A stretch of 32,846 nucleotides of DNA from Desulfobacula sp. (GTDB taxonomy: Bacteria > Desulfobacterota > Desulfobacteria > Desulfobacterales > Desulfobacteraceae). Of the stretch, positions 8,379 through 18,600 are shown piece by piece. Under the pieces are notes generated by a model. That model was not told where the DNA came from, made no database searches, and worked only from the letters and a program-made list of their open reading frames with translations. The position numbers and the translations under genes are program-made. The stretch is taken from assembly GCF_021107415.1 (NCBI RefSeq), contig NZ_JAIOSW010000093.1, positions 1 to 32,846 of the forward strand. Reading direction: 5' to 3'. Numbering within the stretch: position 1 is the first letter of the stretch; each line of letters starts with the position of its first letter.

Positions 8379-9622
8379 GCTTTTCTTAAACGGCGTATTT
8401 TTTTAAAATAGGTATTGCGGCAAAGATTTTCAACTTCCAGCATGGTGGCAAAAGCCTCGGAAAAATTATCTTTTCCGGTTGTAAAAAGGCCGTGGCCATA
8501 AACAATGGCAGAGTTTGTCTGTTCAAGCGCACGAGGCAGTGTATTACAAAGACCGAAAGGACCTGTGCCGACTTCACCCGGTACAATAGGAGTGCCCTCC
8601 ACAAATCTTTTTTTCGGACATTTGATATGGCATTGTTCCTTAAAAGCACAGGCAGCTTTTTCAACAGGATCGCAATCCATGGATAAGATGACAGAGAATT
8701 TAGGGTGTCCGTGCAGAATGGCCTTGCACCCGGTGCGGGAAATGGTTTCCAGATGAGCGGTCAGTTCACTTGAGGCGGTAAGCCCGGCACTGGTGGAACC
8801 GTCCATTGGAACCGGATCAATGCATCCCCTGAGCTCATCCAGAGAACTCCCGGTTTGACTGATGTAAAGCGTCTTGTTCCAGAAATAGGAAACATTGCCG
8901 AAAAAGGAATCCACAAGACCGTATTCAACCGTTTTTTGACCGGCCTCAATAATGGCGGAATAAACGGTTTCTTCATTTGGAAAGGGAGAAGGGATAAGTT
9001 CGGGCAATGTTGTTTGTATGGGTTCCAGATATGGGATGACGGCGTCAAACAGATCGTGGGCATCGTCTGTGGCAAATCCTGTTTGAAGTGCTTGAAGATA
9101 GTCGGTAAAAAATTTAATAAAATTTGCAAAGCAGACAGAGCTTATGGTTACAAATCCCTGTTCAGGGCTGACCAGACCATGGGCGACAATTGCAGGGCCC
9201 TTGAAATTTTTATTGCTTTTTCCAGGTGCAATGATCACGCTTTTTCTTTTTTTTAAAGCCTGAATGATTTGATCAGCACTAAATTCATTAATCACGGGCA
9301 GATCATGGAGAAAAGTTCTTGTTTCACAATCTTTTGGCTGGATCAAACCAATAGAGTTATTGGGAGATTTATGGGTGGATTCAAGGGCGCTTTCTGCTAA
9401 AAAGCGTATGAGGCTGCCATAGGGTTCTTTGGGCCTTAAAAAAACCAGAGAGTTTATATTCAGTCCTTTAAAAACATTTTCCAGAACACTGATCTCATCT
9501 GCCGGCCGGTTCCAGACAAGGGTATCATCCAGCCCGCCAATCAAGGGCCGGGAAGGGCCAAAAGTTTCTCCCAGTCCTGCTTGAATCAGTTTGTCTGCAT
9601 ATTTGTTTACAAGTTGTTCCAT
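8375..9622 (-). CDS. Class II aldolase/adducin family protein
   Basis: 415 residues. The C-terminal half (about 215-405) is a class II aldolase domain: GNVSYFW, then LYISQTGSSLDEL, zinc-ligand histidines in LHGHPKF (304 and 306) and YGHGLF (377). The family includes fuculose- and rhamnulose-phosphate aldolases, which cleave sugar phosphates to a lactaldehyde-type product, and some decarboxylases. The N-terminal 200 residues are not in short aldolases; the stretch GPAIVAHGLVSPEQGFVTI there looks like a degenerate relative of an aldolase fold, which is my inference. The start overlaps the end of the aldehyde oxidoreductase gene by 16 nt, so the two are co-translated. Its stop overlaps that of the convergent ligase gene by 4 nt. 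The substrate is unknown. Confidence 0.75.
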   Translation of the reverse strand: MEQLVNKYADKLIQAGLGETFGPSRPLIGGLDDTLVWNRPADEISVLENVFKGLNINSLVFLRPKEPYGSLIRFLAESALESTHKSPNNSIGLIQPKDCETRTFLHDLPVINEFSADQIIQALKKRKSVIIAPGKSNKNFKGPAIVAHGLVSPEQGFVTISSVCFANFIKFFTDYLQALQTGFATDDAHDLFDAVIPYLEPIQTTLPELIPSPFPNEETVYSAIIEAGQKTVEYGLVDSFFGNVSYFWNKTLYISQTGSSLDELRGCIDPVPMDGSTSAGLTASSELTAHLETISRTGCKAILHGHPKFSVILSMDCDPVEKAACAFKEQCHIKCPKKRFVEGTPIVPGEVGTGPFGLCNTLPRALEQTNSAIVYGHGLFTTGKDNFSEAFATMLEVENLCRNTYFKKIRRLRKA

Positions 9623-11373
9623 AAAAGTCCAAGTGTTTGTGCTTTTTTCTTTTTGGGCAGACCATTGGTGGTAAGCCCTCGAATATCATAATACTTTTTT
9701 CTGGCATCCAGAAATGCATCTCGGTTAATGGGGGGAATATGGATATTATTTGCGCTGGAACCAGACTCTGTGAAAAATCGATCCGGAAGATCATCGTCCT
9801 TGACGTCAAATTTGTTCAGCGCATTGATAATTCGTTCGTTATAATAAATGCATTCCCCTTTTCTAAGAAGATCCTGGGCACTGGTTTCAATTCCTGTAAC
9901 CGCTTCATAGGCAGTTGCATACTCTTCCAGGCTCGCTGCAAAAAAAGTAAACTTACAGGCAATAAGCGAGTCCACAACGGCATTCAAATCTTCGGCAATC
10001 TTTATGATCCTGGCTTTGCCGCTGAAACTGAAACGATCAGTGGCCACAGGTTTCCTGAAAATTTCATGACTGATGGGATAGGCACGCAAATGACATCCGC
10101 CCCGGGTGGACAAGGCATATCCCAATGCCATGCCATAAGCCCCCCGGGGATCATAGGCCGGAAGCTCCATCCCTTTGACAGCCATAGCAGCTTGAGGGCT
10201 TCCCATTTTTTTTGCATAGTGTTCTGCGCCCATGGCAAGGTCTTTTCCTTCACCTCTTCCAAGCGCCATGTCATCTAAAAGAGATAAAAGACTGTCTGGT
10301 GTGTAATCAAGGCCGGTTATTTCACGCCTGCAGGCTAAAGTTGAAGCCGCAGATATGGTATCCATGCCAAAATAATTGCATCGTTCATTGGCCTTTACGA
10401 CAAGCTCGGTATCCATGCAGCCGATCAGGGCTGTAAAATGAGACATGGTTTCAAACTCCGGCATGGCAAAAGACTTTTTATTTTTTGTTCCGATTTTTTT
10501 GCAAAGAATATGGCAGCCAAGGCACCCGTGTTTTTTAGGAGCATAGGTTTTGGTGTAGGCGGCTGCATTAAGTCTGGATGCATGCTCAAAACAAGTGCGG
10601 CGAAAATTATCCGTGGGCATCATTCTGCGGTTGTCCATAAGATCATATACCGCTCCTGTACCAAGGCAGGTAAACCCGAATTGGCCCATCAGTGCAGGGG
10701 AAGCAGCTGTAAGTCTTAAGATGTCCTCCCTTGCCTGCTTCAGTTTTTTTAGGTCTTTAACCTTACAATGACCAGTGCCATCCACCAGAAGATATTTGAT
10801 TTTTTTTTGGGCAAGGCAAAGTCCAAGTCCGCTTCTGCCGGCAGCAAAATGGCGGTCCACTATTATGGAAGCAAACCGCACACCATTTTCAGCTGCAGGC
10901 CCAATGGATGCTAAAGATGCATTCCCCGGCCCGATTTGTTGATGGACAGCATTTGTATCAAGTCCCCATAATTCGGTGGCATCTTTAAACTCTACCAGGT
11001 TATCCTTTATTGTAATGCCCACAGGTGTTTTACTTTTGCCTTTGATGACAATGCCGTCCCAGCCTGCACGCTTAAGCCGGGTGGCAAGTTTCCCGCCAAC
11101 CGAGGAATCTCCCACAAGTCCTGTGAGGGGTGATTTTGAAAGGATATGAGTTCGCCCTGAAGTGGGAGTAATAGTGCCTGTAAGAGGTCCTGTAAATATA
11201 CAGATCATCATGTCGGGGTGATCCCAGGGCAGGGTTGCGCACTGTCTTAAGTATTTACCTCCAAATCCTTTACCGCCGACATATCGGTTGTAAACATCAA
11301 GGTCGGGTGTCTCAACCTCAATGTTTTTTTTTGTCAGATCAATTACCAGTATTTTTCCGGTCCATCCGTACAT
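9607..11373 (-). CDS. aor: Aldehyde:ferredoxin oxidoreductase (tungsten enzyme)
   Basis: 588 residues, usual length for AOR-family tungstopterin enzymes, which oxidise aldehydes to acids with ferredoxin or run in reverse. It starts MYGWTGKILVIDL as in the family and has the pterin-binding segments GGKGFGGKYL and SPLTGLVGDSSVGG. The [4Fe-4S] ligands are visible as C284-x2-C287-x3-C291 (HGCLGCHILCKK), with the last ligand C473 in DSLIACKF. Overlap with the aldolase gene suggests that the oxidoreductase handles an aldehyde released by that protein, or protects against it. The gene is a cytoplasmic, single-subunit type with no neighbouring electron-transfer subunit. Confidence 0.9.
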   Translation of the reverse strand: MYGWTGKILVIDLTKKNIEVETPDLDVYNRYVGGKGFGGKYLRQCATLPWDHPDMMICIFTGPLTGTITPTSGRTHILSKSPLTGLVGDSSVGGKLATRLKRAGWDGIVIKGKSKTPVGITIKDNLVEFKDATELWGLDTNAVHQQIGPGNASLASIGPAAENGVRFASIIVDRHFAAGRSGLGLCLAQKKIKYLLVDGTGHCKVKDLKKLKQAREDILRLTAASPALMGQFGFTCLGTGAVYDLMDNRRMMPTDNFRRTCFEHASRLNAAAYTKTYAPKKHGCLGCHILCKKIGTKNKKSFAMPEFETMSHFTALIGCMDTELVVKANERCNYFGMDTISAASTLACRREITGLDYTPDSLLSLLDDMALGRGEGKDLAMGAEHYAKKMGSPQAAMAVKGMELPAYDPRGAYGMALGYALSTRGGCHLRAYPISHEIFRKPVATDRFSFSGKARIIKIAEDLNAVVDSLIACKFTFFAASLEEYATAYEAVTGIETSAQDLLRKGECIYYNERIINALNKFDVKDDDLPDRFFTESGSSANNIHIPPINRDAFLDARKKYYDIRGLTTNGLPKKKKAQTLGLLWNNL

Positions 11374-12179
11374 ATGAGTTCAACCATAATTTGTTTTTTA
11401 GTCACTGAGGAAAATCATGGTACATTGGGCAGAGTCACCATATTTATCCCAGATCACCATCATCGGTTTTATTTTTTTATAAATATCATATGATGATAAG
11501 AAATGATACAAGGCCTGTAAAGATTTCAGGGATAATTTCAGTAGATTTTAAAGGTTTCAGATATCCCGGCCTGGGCAAAGGTAATATTTTGTTTTCAGGC
11601 ACGCTTTTTTTAAAACCGATTAAAATTTGAATGGGTGGAGTACGGTCTAAAAATAAATAAAAAATAATGCTTGAGTTACTCCTGGTGCTCTATATATGTG
11701 GGGTCCTCAATTTTTGTTTGGTATGAGCACTACGAATGCCAGTCAACATAATCAAATCTTGTATTATTCTAAGCAATTATAGACAAAGAGGTCGCCTGTT
11801 TCCTATATGATATATACTCAATTTTTGTCATGTAAAAAGATTTTCAGAACATGTTTCTTAGGTGAATCTCTATCAATAAAGATTATCCATGAATCAATTA
11901 TATTTCCACCAAAGTTGATCAGTCGAAATGCCTTTACAGGCTTCAGAAATGTTGATAAGGAATTCTTGATTCAATTTTTTATAAGCTTCTATGAAAAGAT
12001 AGAAAGGCCTTTTTTTCTTGACAATAACATTTACTATAATTTATAAATTTTAATATTCAGGAATAAGAGAATTCTGAATTAAATCCCAAGATGTTTTTGA
12101 TTTGGGATATACAAGTAACAAAATTATTATTTTTTCAAAAATTAGTCCCGATTATTAATTCAAACTAAAGGAGTTTCCA
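11374..12179. other. Gene-poor 806-nt spacer between the divergent AOR and CNB-PKS units
   Basis: No convincing gene. A 79-codon ORF at 11807-12046 on the plus strand lacks a recognisable motif and has AT-driven composition. On the minus strand near 11520-11650 a stretch without a start reads like a decayed coding remnant. Just before the CNB gene there are two small inverted repeats: ATTCAG/CTGAAT about 12055-12080, and ATCCCAA/TTGGGAT at 12083-12089 and 12102-12108. These may lie in its leader. Confidence 0.5.
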
Positions 12180-12638
12180 ATGGAAGGTAACATTGGTTAT
12201 ATCAGGAATGTATCCTTGTTTAAAGCCCTTCAGGAAAATGAATTAAAGCTTTTGTCAAGCCATTTGAGCACTCATGAATTCAATGAAGGCGAAACCGTTA
12301 TCCATGAGTTCGAGAAAAGTAACGCACTTTATATTCTGGTTGAAGGCAGAGTAAAGGTGGTTCTTAAAGAGGCCGACGGCAAGGAAATCGTCATGGAGGA
12401 GCTTGGTCCAGATCAATTTTTCGGAGAAATGGGTCTGCTGGACGGCAAACCGAGATCTGCTGATGTGGTCTGCATACCGCGTTGCAGGATGCTCAGGCTT
12501 GACCGTGAGGATTTTTATGAAGTGGTAAAGCGTAATCCTTCTATACTGCACAGTCTGGTCATTGAATTATGTGACCGCTTAAGACGGGCCAATGATATGA
12601 TCAAGGGGGTCAATATTTCCCAAATGTACATTTATTGA
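12180..12638 (+). CDS. Stand-alone cyclic nucleotide-binding domain protein
   Basis: 152 residues, nearly all one CNB (Crp/EPAC-type) domain. The phosphate-binding cassette reads FGEMGLLDGKPRSA (81-94), with the Gly-Glu pair that contacts the ribose and the Arg that contacts the phosphate of cAMP or cGMP. No helix-turn-helix follows, so it is not a Crp-type transcription factor; it may sense cNMP and act on a partner protein. An AAAGGAG ribosome site precedes the ATG. It lies 34 nt before the polyketide synthase gene on the same strand, so it is likely co-transcribed with it. A class III adenylate cyclase gene lies just beyond the synthase on the other strand. Confidence 0.82.
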   Translation: MEGNIGYIRNVSLFKALQENELKLLSSHLSTHEFNEGETVIHEFEKSNALYILVEGRVKVVLKEADGKEIVMEELGPDQFFGEMGLLDGKPRSADVVCIPRCRMLRLDREDFYEVVKRNPSILHSLVIELCDRLRRANDMIKGVNISQMYIY

Positions 12639-12672
12639 CTCAACTTTCTAAGTTATCATAAGGAGCATAACA

Positions 12673-15600
12673 ATGGGGAATCTTCAATATAACAATACTG
12701 TTGCAGTTGTCGGCATGGCATGCTGGTATCCGGATGCGAAATCATTAAAAGAACTTTGGGAAAATATCCTGGCCCGGCGAATTCAGTTTAGAAAATTTTT
12801 AGATCAGCGAATGCCGATGGCCGAGTATCATCATCCAGATCGCAGTGAGCCGGATAAAACATATGGAAGCCGGGCTGCTTATATTGATGGCTTTTCCTTT
12901 GACTGGGCCGCTCATCGAATACCTTTGTCAACCTTTAAGGCCATGGATACCTCTCATTGGCTTGCATTGGATATTGCATTAAAGGCTGTGTCAGACGCGA
13001 GCTATGCAAAGGAAACCCTGCCACGGGACAAGACCGGGGTTATCATTGGAAATACATTGACCGGGGAACAGTCAAGAGCCGGTGTTATGAGGCTGAGATG
13101 GCCGTTCGTAAAAAAAGTTATATCAAAAACCCTGGTTTCCCAGGGCTGGTCTTCCCAGCAGATTCAGATGATAACACAAACAGCTGAATCCAATTTTAAA
13201 TCCGTTTTTCCGCCCGCGAATGAGGATACACTGGCAGGGGGCCTTTCCAATACTATTGCCGGACGAATCTGTAACTATCTGGATTTGCATGGCGGCGGAT
13301 ATACGGTTGATGGTGCCTGTTCATCCTCAATGATAGCAGTGGCAACTGCTGCAAACGGCCTGATCAGTGGTGATCTTGATCTGGCACTGGCCGGAGGGGT
13401 GGATATCAGCCTTGATCCGTTTGAAATCATAGGGTTTGCCAAGACAAATGCTTTGACCATGCATGAAATGACGGTATACGATCGTCGTGGAAGCGGCTTT
13501 ATTCCCGGCGAAGGCTGCGGATTTGTAGTGCTTAAACGATTGGAAGATGCAAAAAGGGACAAGGATTATATTTATGCGGTTATTAATGGATGGGGTATCT
13601 CATCAGACGGTGGTGGAACAGGCCTTACAGCACCTCTGGCACGTGGTCAGGCAAGATCAGTCCGGCGGGCTTATGACCGGGCGCCTTATGACATGGATTC
13701 TATTGATTTTATTGAGGGCCATGGCACAGGGACTACTGTAGGAGACAAGGTCGAACTGAGCTCAATATCACAGGCTTTGGAATCCGCACCCGAGGTAAAG
13801 GGTCGTTGCTGCGGTGTTACATCGCTTAAGTCCATCATCGGACATACAAAAGCGGCCAGCGGTATCGGGGCTTTTATTAAAGGAGTTCTGGCGGTTAACC
13901 GCCGTGTTATTCCGCCCATAGCCAACTGCAAGGAACCCCATGGCATATTTACAGATCAGGCACTTCATCTGTATCCGGTTTTAACCGGTGAATCAAGACC
14001 GGATGAATCCGTTATCCGGGCCGGTATATCCTCCATGGGATTTGGCGGGATCAATTGTCATATTACCATTGCATCTGAAGATCCTCCAAAATCCGAACTT
14101 AAGCCTCTTGTGGATGAAGATGCATTAATGGTTTCCAATCAGGACACGGAAATCTTTTTATTTTCCTATGATAAGCATGAAGACCTTTTTGATCGGATAA
14201 ACGAAATTCTGGCTTATAGTAATGCCATCAGCCAGGCGGAATTGACGGATCTTTCCTTTAAACTTTGCGGGTTGGTTGATCCTGGTGTCAGGTTCAAAGC
14301 GGCTGTTGTCGCGGGGAATCCTGACGAATTGACAACCCGGCTGAATGATCTTTTAAAAATAATTGAAGAAAATCCAATCCCGCAACAGGTTGTTTTTAAC
14401 CAGTCTCATACTGCTTTGTTTGGCTGTATAACCATGCCTCTTCGTATCGGCATGCTTTTCCCAGGGCAGGGATCCCAAAAAATGAATATGGCGCATGTAC
14501 TGATAAGACGGTTTCAATGGGCAAAAAAAATGATGGACAAGGCGGATAAGCTGCTTGAAACTATTGGTGGTTCACCGGTCAGCCAGACCATCTATCATTC
14601 ACTTGAAAGAGCAGCCGGTCCGGGGGTGGCAGAGAATTGGTTTAGAAATTTATCCAATACTCAAAATGCCCAGCCGGCTATTTGTGCGGTATCTGCGGTC
14701 TGGCTTGAATTTTTGAAAAAACTGGGGATTACGCCTGTTGCCTCAGGCGGGCACAGCCTGGGCGAATTAACCGCGTTTTATGCAGCACGCGCATTTGATT
14801 TTTCAGAACTGATTCAACTGGCGGCTGTCCGTGGCCGTGCCATGGCTGCCGGGGATGATCAGGCAGGCACCATGGCCAGTCTCAGATGTACAAGAGAAAC
14901 AGCAGAAAAGCTTGTCGGAAAAGCAGCAGAATATGTTGTTCTTGCCAATATCAACGGGCCGGAGCAGATGGTCGTTTCAGGGAGCCTGGCCGGTGTGGAT
15001 GAGGTGGCCAAACTGGCTGAAGAACAGCAGATCAAGATTACCAGACTGGAAGTTTCCAATGCCTTTCATTCCAGGATGATCCAGAATGCTGCCGACATTC
15101 TCGCGGATACGGATATACTTTCTGAGCATCCTGCGTCGCTTGATATTCAATTATTTTCCAGCAGAAATGGTCAGGAAGTGACATCATCCACATTATTAAA
15201 AAAACATTTTGCAGATCAGGTGGTGTCCCAGGTGGATTTTCCAGCCCTGATACAGGCAATGTCCAAGGCATGCGATTTGTTTATTGAGGTTGGATCGGGA
15301 CGGGTGCTCAGCGGACTTACCAATGCAATTAACGGTGATAACGGCCCCAGGTGTCTGCCTGTGGAATCTTTGCCGGGTGCAGACAAGGATTTAAATCAGC
15401 TTTTGGCGGTTCTGTTTGTGCATAATGTCGACATTAACTGGGACATTCTGTTTGCAGAACGTCTGGTCAGACCCTTTGTTTCTCCAGACGATAAAGTGTT
15501 TATCGATAATCCCTGCGAGCGTGAGATCGAAGGTGAAACAGCAGCACCGGGCAGTTTGTCTGACAGTCCTGCTTCAGGAATGATAGACCAATATCTTATA

Positions 15601-18600
15601 CAGACAGGACAATTTGATGAAGCCCAAATCAAAGACTATCTCATGGCCCGTGGAGGTTTTCTCGCGGATGTAATCCGGGCGGACGTTGATAATCAGGGTA
15701 AGGATGTAGAATGGGGGAGACCTGAAAAAGGGATTTTATCTAAAATGCTTGCATCTGAAGAAGCAAAATCTGAGGCTGAACCTTCCGATACATCCATTGA
15801 AGAGATTTTGTACAGTATTGTTCATGAAATTACAGGCTTTGCTTTGGAAACTCTTTCACCTGGATTAAGGCTTTTGGATGATTTAAACATGGATTCCATA
15901 AAAGCCGGAGACATGATTGTCAGATTTGCAGGCCGTGCCGGGGCAAAGGGGAATATTGATGCCGGACAGATGAGCAATGTCACGCTGGGTGAGGTTTTAA
16001 ATACGGTTTCTGCCCTGATTCCTGACAACGTGTCGTCATTGGTGCAAAGTGATATAGATGTGGCAGACATACTGACAGCCCAGATTTCTGATATGACCGG
16101 GTATTCTCCGGATTCCCTCAAGAGCGGGATGCGGCTTCTGGATGATTTGAACATGGATTCCATCAAGGCCGGTGATCTGATGGTCAGACTGATTAAGAAA
16201 ACCGGTATCCGTCAGGATCTTCTGGACACGTCGCGTTTGACAAATGCAAGTCTGGAAGAAATCGCACAGGCCTTTGATGCCTTGATGGATACAAAAGGGG
16301 CATCACAGCCGGTACCACAGCTGGATGCTGCATTATCCGCATTAGGCCCGGCACAGCTTGGGAAAACATGGGTGCGTGAATTCTCAGCAGAATTTATGGA
16401 AAAAGAACTGCCGTCAGGCATTGAAACCAGTGACTGGCAGAATGCCAATATTCTTATCCTGTACAGCAAAGGAATGCATACCTTAGCCGATACTCTGAAG
16501 GACAAGTTTTTGGACTGCAGCGCGCAGGTTAGAATTGAGGATTATGAGCACGCAATTGAAAACCAGTTGACCCAAAATCCTAATTTTTCTCATTTTATTG
16601 CGATATTACCGGCTGATCTGGAAGAGACGTCAAAGGATATTGAGGCGCTTGAACAGACCATATATTATCTTGCTTCGGTTGCCGGCCTGCCGTCAGCAAT
16701 ACAGCGGCCCATCACCCTGGCCTATATTCAATTCGGCCGCGGATTTTTCGGAAAATCTGGAGAATTGGTTGATTATCGAACATGTTGTGCAGCAGCACTT
16801 GCCAGGAGTATCCATCTGGAACGGACGGATCTGCTGGTCAGGGTTCTGGATTTTGATAAGGATGTCGATTCTGCCGAGGTTTCAGACAGGATTATTAAAG
16901 AATTGTCTTCAGAAGAATCCTTTGTGGATGCTGGCTATGATGCAGGGTTTGTTAGACGGGTATTTGTTCAGAAACCGCTTGATCCGTCCGGATATCAGCC
17001 CCGTGGCATTAAATGGAAGTCAAAAGATGTGATCCTGGTGACCGGAGGGGCTAAAGGTATTACGGCATCATGCGCTTTTGACCTGGCTCAAAATACCCGG
17101 ACCCGTATGGCCCTGGTCGGACGATCGCCTCTGCCTGAAGAGGATGTGTCAGGCAATGAGATGGTTCAAGTACTTGCACGATATGAAGAAAACGGGCTTG
17201 AGGCCCGGTATTTTTCCTGTGATGTTTCAGATCCTGATGCAGTGGATGCGCTTGTCAGAACCATTGAAAAAGAAATGGGGACGGTCAGGGGTGTGGTCCA
17301 TGGCGCGGGGTTGAATACTCCCCGTTTATGCCGGGATGTTTCAGCAAAAGATGCATTGTCAGAAGTCCATCCAAAAATTATGGGCGCCCTGAATATCATC
17401 CGGGCACTTTCGGACGAACCTTTGAAACTGTTTGCGGCCATGAATTCAATTATCGGGGTGACGGGCATGCCCGGTAATGCCTGGTACGGATTTTCCAATG
17501 AAGTTTTAGACCTGATTCTCAGGCATTATCAGGCTCAGCATGCTTCAACCCAGATCATTTCCGTTGCTTACAGTATCTGGGGAGAGGAAGGCATGGGCGC
17601 GCGCATGGGAAGTGTTAATGTGCTTAAACAAAAGGGTATTGATGCGATTCCTTCTGATGAGGGGATTAAACGGTTCACCCGTCTTTGCCTGAAATATCCA
17701 GGATCGGCTTTAGTGGCTGTTACAGCCCGCCTGGGCGGTCTGGATACATTCCGGATTCCCGCTCTTCCACGTCTGGCCAATGCCCGTTATCTTGAAAAAG
17801 AGGTGTATGCTATTCCGGGTGTGGAATCTGTGTTTCAAGCCCACCTGAACCTGGAAACAGATCTGTATCTGGTTGATCATAATTTTGACGGATCGCTGCT
17901 GCTGCCCACGGTTTTAGGATTGGAAGCCATGGCTCAGGTTGCAGCCTGTACTGCCGGACTTGCGCATTTTAGTTCACGGGTCAGGATAGAAAATATCCGT
18001 CTGGAACGTCCAGTTACGGTTGATCCAAGGGATGGCGCAGATATTTTGATTCGTGCTTTGGTGATGGAAAAACAAAACCTGGCGGCTCAGGATACTCTGA
18101 GAATCAGAACCTGGCTGTCAAAATCCATGAGTGATCTGGATGTTGGATACTTTTCCGCTGAGTTTGTTCTGGGATTAGAAGATGAACCAAACAATGGAAT
18201 GATTGAAAAACCGGATCATCCATTACCTATTGATCCGGTTTTGGATCTTTACCGGCCGTCCCTGATGTTTCAGGGACCGCGTTTTCAGAGAATGCACAGG
18301 ATCTGGCAGATCAATGAGAAAGGTGACGAAGCAAATGGAGCCATCTTTGAGACTCGCATCCTTGCTGACAAAGAAACACAGGCTCAAGCGTTTGACAGAC
18401 CGGAACACCGGAATTTGGTGTTGCCTGATCCGTTTTTTAATGACACGCTTTTGCAGTCTGCGCAGATGCTGACGCCCAAAACAGCATCTTTGCCGGTTTT
18501 TATCAAACGCTGGGATATTTTTCCATGTGAAGAGCCAACACCTTTATCCGTCCTGGCCCAGGTAGAGATGGGTCAAAGACATGAAAAAGAATTTGATACC

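Noticed and set aside
9637..10278. 213-codon plus-strand ORF
   Set aside because: It lies antisense to the aldehyde:ferredoxin oxidoreductase gene, which has full family motifs; the ORF has none.
11807..12046. 79-codon plus-strand ORF in the spacer
   Set aside because: No clear ribosome site, no motif, and Phe/Ile-rich content expected from AT-rich DNA. It cannot be excluded, but it is not supported.
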